This document shows positions 1 through 4,663 of a stretch of 5,098 bases of DNA, in pieces. This DNA comes from Phycisphaerales bacterium (GTDB lineage: Bacteria; Planctomycetota; Phycisphaerae; Phycisphaerales; UBA1924). The notes under the pieces are model-generated. The model saw only the letters and a program-made list of their open reading frames with translations, had not been told where the DNA came from and did not search any database. Location: the NCBI GenBank assembly GCA_025453375.1, contig JALOQT010000228.1:1-5098 (forward strand). Reading direction: 5' to 3'. The position numbers and the translations under genes are program-made. How positions within the stretch are numbered: the stretch's first letter is position 1; each line of letters begins with the position of its first letter.

Positions 1-1
1 C

Positions 2-349
2 ACGCCCTTGGCCGTGCAGACCCTCAGTTTCCGCCCCGTCGTCGTCGCCGGCACGAGCACGATCCGCCTGACGATGCTGCGCGTCAACCAAGACACGCCC
101 GCAGCCACGACCTCCGGCGGCACGCCCATTGGCCCCCCCAGCGCCGGCACCACCCTCATGCTCGACGGCCGCCCCGCCTGCCTCCTGCTCCGCGGCGACA
201 CCCTGACCATTCGCCTCGGTGACCGCCCCGTCCAGTTCGTCGCCAACCCACGCCAAGGCTACTGGGCCACGCTGATCAGCAAACTCAACTGGGCCAAGCC
301 GCCGCAGATGCGAGTGGGAACTGAAACACATGGCCAAGTGGTCAAATAG
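2..349 (+). CDS. nadK: NAD kinase, C-terminal part (5' end outside window)
   Basis: ATP-dependent NAD kinase, a cytoplasmic enzyme that phosphorylates NAD to NADP. Only the last 115 codons are present, against about 290 residues for a usual bacterial enzyme. The frame is open to the window edge, so the TTG at 8 is probably not a start. The visible part fits the all-beta C-terminal domain: TP..VQTLSFRPVVV corresponds to the family's TP..PHTL..RP.V. strand, then a TLMLDGRP..LLRGD segment resembles the family's VDGQ...L..GD turn, then a closing YWATLISKLNWAKPP resembles the family ending Y...L..KL.WG. The Gly/Ser/Thr/Pro-rich stretch TSGGTPIGPPSAG sits before LMLDG and looks like a lineage-specific loop. 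After KPP there are 13 more residues, the last few coded by a tandem repeat. The gene converges on the pseudopilin gene. The family call is from remembered motifs. Confidence 0.85.
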   Translation, partial: TPLAVQTLSFRPVVVAGTSTIRLTMLRVNQDTPAATTSGGTPIGPPSAGTTLMLDGRPACLLLRGDTLTIRLGDRPVQFVANPRQGYWATLISKLNWAKPPQMRVGTETHGQVVK

Positions 350-370
350 CCACATCGCCAAATGGCCAAA
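331..370. repeat. period-8 tandem array, consensus TGGCCAAA
   Basis: Five consecutive 8-base units start at 331, 339, 347, 355 and 363: TGGCCAAG, TGGTCAAA, TAGCCACA, TCGCCAAA, TGGCCAAA. A decayed unit follows at 371. The nadK stop codon TAG is the first three bases of the third unit, so the array begins inside the coding region and supplies its last five sense codons. No function can be read from the sequence. Confidence 0.7.
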
Positions 371-455
371 TTGGCTACAGACACGACAAACTGTCGCCAC
401 GCGTGCGCAGCGACGCTCAACCACGCCGCGCCTTGACGCCGGCACTCACGTCGCG

Positions 456-511
456 TGCATCTCTGCATCGATGTAGCGCCGTAGCGATGTAGCCCTGTAG
501 CCATGTTCCCC
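456..511. repeat. second period-8 tandem array (TGTAGCNN type)
   Basis: Seven 8-base units run in phase from 456: TGCATCTC, TGCATCGA, TGTAGCGC, CGTAGCGA, TGTAGCCC, TGTAGCCA, TGTTCCCC. The consensus changes gradually along the array. It has the same period as the array at 331-370 but an unrelated unit. It fills the convergent gap between nadK and the pseudopilin gene. The rest of this gap (371-455) shows nothing I can name. Confidence 0.65.
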
Positions 512-538
512 TCTCGCCTTCCCCTCGGCCCTCACCCC
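508..538 (-). other. possible G-quadruplex motif in the 3' UTR of the pseudopilin gene
   Basis: On the minus strand this reads as four runs of three or four G (535-538, 529-531, 521-524, 508-511 on the plus strand as C runs), separated by loops of 3, 4 and 9 bases. It starts 6 bases downstream of the pseudopilin stop codon and would be present in that mRNA. The third loop is longer than the usual limit of 7, so the call is tentative. It could help end or stabilise the transcript. No ordinary hairpin plus U-tract terminator is visible in this gap. Confidence 0.35.
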
Positions 539-544
539 TGCGCC

Positions 545-1354
545 CTACTTCCGATACACCTCCGGCACCAGCAGTGACCAGTCCGGGTGGTCGTGTTGGC
601 CTAGTTCGCGAGTGATCTGTCCGCCGTTGGGGTCGATCGACAGGTCGCGCCCGTTGTGCCAGCGGCAGTCTGGCGAGCCAGTCGCCAGGAACTTCAGTTG
701 CTCGGCGTGCCCATCGAGGAACGCGTACGAACCTTGGCCAAAGTGCCAATAGCCGTAGAACCCTGTGCCGTTGTTGTCTGTCGCCACCAGCGCGTCAATC
801 ACACGCATGTCCGGCCACCACGCGGTGCTCTCGACGACCAGGGCCGTGTGGCTCGGGCGCGCGATCGCTACATCAGCCCGATCCGCCACCACGCTGATCG
901 TGCTCTCGCGCCACAGGATGTGCCCGTTGAGCGCGTAGGACGAGGGCGTATCACCCACGCACGTCGTCGTGCGATCTACGCGGCCCAGTTCGCTCAGCGG
1001 CCCAGGCTCCGATGACACCTGCGGATGCGCCGGGCAGCACCACGCCTTGGCGTTGTTGAGATAGCCCTCCGTCATGAACCGATGCCGCCACGTCACGTGC
1101 TCCGTCGCGCTGGTCAGCGTGCGATTGACCGGCAGTTTGCCCTTGTTGTCGGTCGTGAAGGTCGCCACGGCGGTGATCACCTGGCGAGTCTGGCTCAGGC
1201 ACGCACTGGCGCGGCTCGCCTGCCGCGCCCTCCCCAGCACCGGCAGCAGAATCCCAATCAGCAGCCCGATGATCCCGACGGTGACGAGCAGCTCAACGAG
1301 CGTGAACCCGTGCGCAACACGAACCGGCACACACTGGAAGTCACCCTGTCGCAT
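545..1354 (-). CDS. type II secretion/pilin-type pseudopilin with H-X9-DG tail
   Basis: A 269-residue prepilin-like protein. Residues 1-16 are a short basic leader ending in Gly16. Cleavage by a prepilin peptidase before Phe17 would expose the mature start FTLVELLV, with Glu21 at the conserved +5 position. A hydrophobic helix (about 17-40) then runs into the charged GRARQASRAS stretch, typical of planctomycete and verrucomicrobial pseudopilins. The globular part has WCCPAH (105-110), a YALNG segment (140-144), and H204-X9-D214-G215 in WHFGQGSYAFLDGHAE, the C-terminal signature of this large planctomycete family. The protein would sit in the inner membrane and assemble into a pseudopilus or type IV-like fibre; its exact role is unknown. 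The ATG at 1354 gives a normal leader length, but the ribosome site is weak (GAGA about 9 bases upstream). It follows the sigma factor gene on the same strand after about 80 bases. Confidence 0.9.
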   Translation of the reverse strand: MRQGDFQCVPVRVAHGFTLVELLVTVGIIGLLIGILLPVLGRARQASRASACLSQTRQVITAVATFTTDNKGKLPVNRTLTSATEHVTWRHRFMTEGYLNNAKAWCCPAHPQVSSEPGPLSELGRVDRTTTCVGDTPSSYALNGHILWRESTISVVADRADVAIARPSHTALVVESTAWWPDMRVIDALVATDNNGTGFYGYWHFGQGSYAFLDGHAEQLKFLATGSPDCRWHNGRDLSIDPNGGQITRELGQHDHPDWSLLVPEVYRK

Positions 1355-1402
1355 AGTTCGTTCTCACAGGCTCCGCGAGACAAATCGCGTTGCACTTCCT
1401 CG

Positions 1403-1430
1403 TCACTCGTCACTCATCACTCGCCACTGA
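1403..1430. repeat. period-7 tandem array, consensus TCACTCR
   Basis: Four 7-base units are in phase: TCACTCG (1403), TCACTCA (1410), TCACTCG (1417), CCACTGA (1424). A related CACTCACT follows at 1431 and overlaps the end of the reading frame that stops at 1434. The array lies in the 79-base spacer between the sigma-factor segment and the pseudopilin gene. Confidence 0.7.
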
Positions 1431-1433
1431 CAC

Positions 1434-1661
1434 TCACTTCGGCAAAGCCGTGCTGAACCGCTGCACGCGATACGGCAGCACCTTGACGCCCACCTCCGCC
1501 TCCAGTGCCTCGCGCGGCGGGAACGTGTTGAGCTTCGCAATATCCGCATCACTCACCGTCCCCCCACCTGCCCCCGCCGCCGGCCGCGGCAGCGTGTGAT
1601 ACGCCAGCGTGTAGCCGTTGGCATCTTTCCGCAGCAAGGCCTTGACTCGCTTGCCGATCAT
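1434..1661 (-). CDS. out-of-frame C-terminal continuation of the sigma factor gene (probable frameshift)
   Basis: A 75-codon frame from ATG at 1661 to TGA at 1434. Without a break it also reads 14 codons further upstream, to 1703, where the larger sigma factor frame stops (TGA at 1700-1702). The upstream residues LIETLCTGHAFYQG look as protein-like as the rest. The frame shows GC-rich codon choice (ACG CTG CCG CGG and similar), and the segment KRVKALLRKDANGYTLAYHTLP looks like a beta-strand-rich domain end. The only ATG has CAGGGG directly against it, too close for a Shine-Dalgarno site, which argues against an independent gene. The simplest reading is one gene whose C-terminal domain was split by a 1-base loss or 2-base gain between 1700 and 1733. 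A short translationally coupled second protein is the alternative. I recognise no family. Confidence 0.6.
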   Translation of the reverse strand: MIGKRVKALLRKDANGYTLAYHTLPRPAAGAGGGTVSDADIAKLNTFPPREALEAEVGVKVLPYRVQRFSTALPK

Positions 1662-1699
1662 CCCCTGATAGAACGCATGCCCTGTGCACAGCGTCTCGA

Positions 1700-3193
1700 T
1701 CAGATGTTGTCGTTGTCGATGACGATCGCCAGCTCATTGGCCAGCTGCCACAGCCCGGCGAGCTCTGGATGATTGCCCTCAGCACTCGGCTCGGGCAGTT
1801 TCATCGCGTTGAGCAGCGTCTTGGGCGCACGCGAGGCCAGCGCCATGCCCAGTTCCTTGTCTGGCTCTTTCGGATCGACAAAGAACACCGCCATGATCTG
1901 CCCATCAGCCGAGATCGACCAGCGCCCCTGCTGCTCCGAGCCGACGGTCATGTTTGTCTGCGTGTCCTTGTCCATCGTCACCGCGCGGACTTTCAGCTTC
2001 ATCGTCCCGCCCGCCTTGGCGTTGTTGGCCACGTCGGTCGATGGCTCGCACTGCACGATGTCCATCGTCACCGTGTTGACGTTCGGCCCACCCGCGACCC
2101 GCGGCAGATGCAGCATCTGTGCACTGTCGCGGTTGAAGAACATGTAGGGCAACGTGTCATCCCCCGCGATGGACACACTCCGCGCCGGTGCCGTCGCCTT
2201 GCTCGGCCGCGCCATCGCGCCAGTCACCGCCGCGGTGCTACCCACCGCCGCCACGCCCGCCGCGCCGCTCGCCCCGACATACCTCGACACACCCACCACG
2301 CCCACCGTGCCCACGCACAGCACCCCGATCGCCGCGGCGATCCATCCCGCGCCCACCTTCGCCAGCACGCCGCCTGACCCCGTCGCCAGCGCCGCGCCGC
2401 TGCCAGCGCTCGTCGCCCCCGCCGTGCTCGCGCCCAACTGCCCGATCTCGCTCAGCCCGATCTTCCCCAGCGTCGCGCACAGCGCCGGTGACGCCTGTGC
2501 CGCCTGCGCCCCGACACCAAGCGCCCCAGCCAGCCCCACCGCCGCAACCCCCACGACCCCCGTGCCCGCACCGCCAGCCCCGACGCCTGCCTCCCGAAGG
2601 TGCGTCCGCAGGTGCTCCAGCGCCGCATCAATCCGCCGCGAAATCGTCCCCGCGTTCACCCCCGCCTCGCGGGCCAAATCCGCCTGGCTCCGCCCAGCCA
2701 GGAACCGCTCGATGATCAGCGACCGCTCGGCATCGCTCAGCTTCCCCAGCGCTGCATCCACCATCGGCTCGATATCCGCCCACGTCCGCTCATCCTCACT
2801 CGCCCCCTCGCTCGTCGCCATCGTCCGCGCCGTGTCCACCACCCGCTGCCGCGCCGCTCGCTTGCGAAGCAAATCCAGCGTCGTGCGAATCGCCGTCGCA
2901 TGGAGCCACGCCGCGGCGTTGCTCTGCACGCTGGCCGCATGACGCGCCAGTTTCAAAAACGTCTCCTGCGTCGCATCCTCCGCATCGGCCATGTTCCGCG
3001 CCGCCCGCAGACACGTGCCCAGCACCATATCGCGATACCGATGCGCCAGCACCTCAAAACCGCGCGGGTCACCCTTCTGCGCGTACAGCGCCAGGGCCTC
3101 CAGGTCCGACATTTCCGCGATGCCGCCAGTCGTGCCCGCCAGGGCGTTGATGGTCTCAGTCGTGCTCGGGCGATTGCTTAGGCTCATAGTCAT
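1700..3193 (-). CDS. ECF (sigma-70 family) sigma factor with membrane-spanning C-terminal extension
   Basis: A 497-residue protein. Region 2 spans about residues 30-104 (LEALALYAQKGD, then AEDATQETFLKL near 71-82, the sigma-2 core-binding and -10 region). Region 4 spans about 148-201 (LSDAERSLIIERFLAGRSQADLAREAGVNAGTISRRI in pieces, a helix-turn-helix for the -35 element). An Ala/Gly-rich linker follows, with hydrophobic stretches near 208-229 and a clearer membrane helix near 281-303, then a soluble domain from about 345. Ordinary ECF factors end near 180-200 residues, so about 300 residues are extra. Such C-terminally extended ECF factors are known from planctomycetes; I infer that the tail senses a signal or tethers the protein to the membrane, replacing a separate anti-sigma factor. 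ATG at 3193 is chosen because GAGGAG lies 6 bases upstream; an earlier start at 3223 lacks this. The tail probably continues at 1434-1703 in another frame. The pseudopilin gene follows on the same strand. Confidence 0.88.
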   Translation of the reverse strand: MTMSLSNRPSTTETINALAGTTGGIAEMSDLEALALYAQKGDPRGFEVLAHRYRDMVLGTCLRAARNMADAEDATQETFLKLARHAASVQSNAAAWLHATAIRTTLDLLRKRAARQRVVDTARTMATSEGASEDERTWADIEPMVDAALGKLSDAERSLIIERFLAGRSQADLAREAGVNAGTISRRIDAALEHLRTHLREAGVGAGGAGTGVVGVAAVGLAGALGVGAQAAQASPALCATLGKIGLSEIGQLGASTAGATSAGSGAALATGSGGVLAKVGAGWIAAAIGVLCVGTVGVVGVSRYVGASGAAGVAAVGSTAAVTGAMARPSKATAPARSVSIAGDDTLPYMFFNRDSAQMLHLPRVAGGPNVNTVTMDIVQCEPSTDVANNAKAGGTMKLKVRAVTMDKDTQTNMTVGSEQQGRWSISADGQIMAVFFVDPKEPDKELGMALASRAPKTLLNAMKLPEPSAEGNHPELAGLWQLANELAIVIDNDNI

Positions 3194-3199
3194 GGGTGA

Positions 3200-3205
3200 C
3201 TCCTC
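3200..3205 (-). promoter_or_regulatory. Shine-Dalgarno site of the sigma factor gene
   Basis: GAGGAG on the minus strand, separated by 6 bases from the ATG at 3191-3193. It is the only strong ribosome binding site in the window and decides the start over the in-frame codon at 3223. The remaining divergent region up to 3292 shows no convincing -35/-10 pair for either gene. Confidence 0.75.
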
Positions 3206-3277
3206 AGCACATAGACGCACCACCGCCGCACGTCATGCGCACAAAACCGGTCACCTCGCACAATCATTGCCCGCGCG

Positions 3278-3283
3278 TAAACT
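3278..3283 (+). promoter_or_regulatory. possible -10 element for the glutamine amidotransferase-like gene
   Basis: TAAACT ends 9 bases before the ATG at 3293. A transcript started here would begin almost at the start codon and be nearly leaderless, which fits the absence of any Shine-Dalgarno sequence before this gene. No good -35 hexamer is seen at the expected distance, so this is speculative. Confidence 0.25.
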
Positions 3284-3292
3284 CCCCAGTTC

Positions 3293-4069
3293 ATGACCTC
3301 TCTGCCCGCCACCAACGCCGCCAGCCCCTCCGCCTCATCGCACCTGCCCCTCGTCGGCATCACGTGCGACCTTGAGGACATCCCCCAGCCCGCCGTCATC
3401 CGAACCCGCGCCCGCATCGGCACCACCTACGCCGAAGCCGTCATCCGCGCCGGCGGCATACCCGTCCTGCTCATGCCCGACCCAAGCCTCGTCGAGCACT
3501 ACATCGCCCGCCTCGACGCCATCGTCTTCACCGGCGGCATGGATATCGACACCCGCGCTATGGGCGTGCCCCTGCACCCGCTCTCCGAAGTCATGCACCC
3601 GCAGCGCCAGGCTTTCGAACTGGCCCTGCTCCGCGCCGCCGACCGCCGCGCCTCGCTGCCCGTCCTGGGCGTCTGCCTCGGCATGCAACTCATGGGCCTG
3701 CACCGCGCCGGCGCCCCCGCCCTCATCCAGCACTTGGGCGACGCTCTGCCCACCAGTGAGCAGCACCGCCACGATCTGCACCACCCCCTCACCCCGACCG
3801 ATGCGTGGCACGCCGCCAACTCACCCCTGGCCGCGCTCGACCCCGCCGCCCACGTCGCCAGCAATCACCACCAGGCCCTCCGCGCCGAGGCCACCACGCC
3901 CATGGGCCTCCGCCCGCTGGCCTTCAGCCGCGACGGCGTGCTCGAAGCTTTCGACGACCCGCAACGCCGCTTCTACCTCGGCGTGCAATGGCACCCCGAA
4001 CGCACCCGCGACCCCGCCCTCGGCCAGCGCATCTTCGATCAACTCATCGCCGCCGCCCGCACGAAGTGA
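3293..4069 (+). CDS. class I glutamine amidotransferase-like hydrolase, PuuD / peptidase C26 type
   Basis: A 258-residue cytoplasmic hydrolase resembling gamma-glutamyl-gamma-aminobutyrate hydrolase, which in putrescine breakdown frees GABA from its glutamyl conjugate. VGITCDLEDI (21-30) and TTYAEAVIRAGGIPVLLMP (44-62) match the family's start, and FTGGMDID (79-86) its GGxD loop. The nucleophile elbow is GVCLGMQ with Cys128. ASNHHQALR (189-197) matches the family's S.HHQA motif. The triad closes with His234 and Glu236 in GVQWHPE. All three catalytic residues are present and length is normal, so it should be active. The elbow has Leu129 where most PuuD-like enzymes have Arg (GICRGxQ), so the substrate may differ from PuuD's; I therefore give no symbol. 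No polyamine genes are nearby. ATG at 3293 has no Shine-Dalgarno site. It is divergent from the sigma factor gene and converges on pyrH. Confidence 0.85.
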   Translation: MTSLPATNAASPSASSHLPLVGITCDLEDIPQPAVIRTRARIGTTYAEAVIRAGGIPVLLMPDPSLVEHYIARLDAIVFTGGMDIDTRAMGVPLHPLSEVMHPQRQAFELALLRAADRRASLPVLGVCLGMQLMGLHRAGAPALIQHLGDALPTSEQHRHDLHHPLTPTDAWHAANSPLAALDPAAHVASNHHQALRAEATTPMGLRPLAFSRDGVLEAFDDPQRRFYLGVQWHPERTRDPALGQRIFDQLIAAARTK

Positions 4070-4086
4070 AGGTGAGCGGCGAGAAG

Positions 4087-4114
4087 GCATCAGGCATCAG
4101 GCATTAGGCATCAG
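4087..4114. repeat. period-7 tandem array, GCATCAG
   Basis: Four perfect-phase 7-base units: GCATCAG (4087), GCATCAG (4094), GCATTAG (4101), GCATCAG (4108), with one base difference in total. It starts 18 bases after the stop of the hydrolase gene, in the convergent gap before pyrH. Confidence 0.8.
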
Positions 4115-4124
4115 AAGTTGCTGA

Positions 4125-4147
4125 AGCGCACATCGCTCGTGTGCGTT
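4125..4147. terminator. hairpin in convergent gap, possible weak bidirectional terminator
   Basis: CGCACA (4127-4132) pairs exactly with TGTGCG (4140-4145) around a 7-base loop. One G-U and one A-T pair extend the stem outward to 8 pairs. It lies between two converging genes, where a shared terminator is expected. There is no T-tract on either side, so it does not meet the usual intrinsic terminator pattern. Confidence 0.3.
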
Positions 4148-4212
4148 CACGTTCACGTTCGCTCACCCCTGCCGCACGCCTTCACATTCAACCTTCACCC
4201 TTCAACCTTCCC
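4145..4212. repeat. GTTCAC hexamers followed by a CCTTCAM period-7 array
   Basis: GTTCAC occurs at 4145 and 4151, with a broken copy after it. From 4179 there are units CCTTCAC (4179), ATTCAA (4186, one base short), CCTTCAC (4192), CCTTCAA (4199) and CCTTCCC (4206). The last unit ends two bases before the pyrH stop codon at 4214-4216. Confidence 0.6.
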
Positions 4213-4213
4213 C

Positions 4214-4411
4214 TCACTCCCCAACCAGCGTCCCAATCTTCTCCCCGCCCACCGCCCGCTTGATGTTCCCCGACACGCGATAGTCAAACACCACAATCGG
4301 GATCCGCTGCTGGCGGCACAGGTCAAACGCCGCCATGTCCATCACCTTCAGGTTCTTCATCATCGCCTCGGTATACGTCACAAACTCATACCGAGTCGCG
4401 GTCTTATCCCC
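4214..4411 (-). CDS. pyrH: UMP kinase, C-terminal 65 residues, broken off in mid-gene
   Basis: Uridylate kinase makes UDP from UMP and ATP in pyrimidine nucleotide synthesis; the bacterial enzyme is a cytoplasmic hexamer of about 240 residues. On the minus strand the frame reads DKTATRYEFVTYTEAMM, then KNLKVMDMAAFDLCRQQ, RIPIVVFDYRVSGNIKRAV and GGEKIGTLVGE before TGA (4214-4216). LKVMD.AAF.LC, IPIVVFD and GN.KR...GE.IGTLV are the usual C-terminal motifs of PyrH. The frame is too short and has no start, so automatic ORF calling misses it. Going upstream, similarity runs to about 4408; an in-frame stop (TAA, 4412-4414) then appears at the point where composition changes. The missing first 170 or so residues are not elsewhere in the window. 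The break is therefore a junction and not a short gene. Confidence 0.88.
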   Translation of the reverse strand, partial: GDKTATRYEFVTYTEAMMKNLKVMDMAAFDLCRQQRIPIVVFDYRVSGNIKRAVGGEKIGTLVGE

Positions 4412-4532
4412 TTACGTAATTATCTAGCCTGTACTACTGGAAGGCCACAGTGAACATGTTATAGCAGGTCTGGATATAAATTTGACGATAAACTGACAAT
4501 ATCGAGAGCATTTAGCACAGTCCCTTATTTTC

Positions 4533-4538
4533 TTTATT
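4533..4538 (-). promoter_or_regulatory. AATAAA polyadenylation-type signal
   Basis: AATAAA on the minus strand (TTTATT on the plus strand), 18 bases past the TAG of the short ORF, inside an A-rich stretch of the transcript strand. It is meaningful only if this part of the window is eukaryotic. In AT-rich DNA the hexamer also arises by chance. Confidence 0.35.
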
Positions 4539-4555
4539 TTTCATTGTTGTGAAGT

Positions 4556-4663
4556 CTATTCTTTAGAGTCTAATCCAGCCATCTTCGTCAGTTTCACCGA
4601 ATTGGCATAATACGCTTGTGGATCTGTTTTTATGACTTTCTGTGGTGCAAATGGAGCACTCAT
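4556..4663 (-). CDS. short unidentified ORF, possibly last exon of a eukaryotic gene
   Basis: Thirty-five residues from an ATG at 4663: Lys-rich and hydrophilic, beginning MSAPFAPQKVIKTDPQAYY, then ANSVKLTKMAGLDSKE and TAG. The frame is open further upstream to at least 4738, but residues before the ATG look less protein-like. CGACAG lies just before the GG-ATG, so an intron 3' splice site there is possible. An AATAAA polyadenylation-type signal follows the stop by about 18 bases. I do not recognise the protein. It could be a small complete protein, a terminal exon, or chance. Confidence 0.35.
   Translation of the reverse strand: MSAPFAPQKVIKTDPQAYYANSVKLTKMAGLDSKE

Noticed and set aside
656..1456. 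Plus-strand ORFs opposite the pseudopilin gene
   Set aside because: Arg-rich shadow frames; the minus strand has the type IV N-terminal motif and H-X9-DG.
1700..1715. Programmed -1 frameshift signal
   Set aside because: No X-XXY-YYZ slippery heptamer is present just before the stop; an indel is simpler, so I kept only the frame observation.
1769..2942. Long plus-strand ORFs (202 and 262 codons) opposite the sigma factor gene
   Set aside because: They are Pro/Arg/Ala-rich mirror frames produced by high GC on the other strand; the minus strand has clear sigma-2 and sigma-4 domains and a strong ribosome site.
3335..3864. Minus-strand ORFs opposite the hydrolase gene
   Set aside because: Low-complexity Gly/Ala/Arg translations with no motif; the plus strand carries the intact catalytic triad.
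3372..4124. 250-codon plus-strand ORF overlapping the hydrolase gene in another frame
   Set aside because: Its Pro/Ser/Ala-rich translation is the typical shadow of a GC-rich gene and it has no ribosome site.
4071..4167. Inverted repeat GGTGAGCG / CGCTCACC with arms 81 bases apart
   Set aside because: Only 8 bases long, no target duplication and no gene between the arms; easily chance in a gap this repetitive.
4087..4212. CRISPR array
   Set aside because: Units are only 6-7 bases with no spacers, and no cas gene is present.
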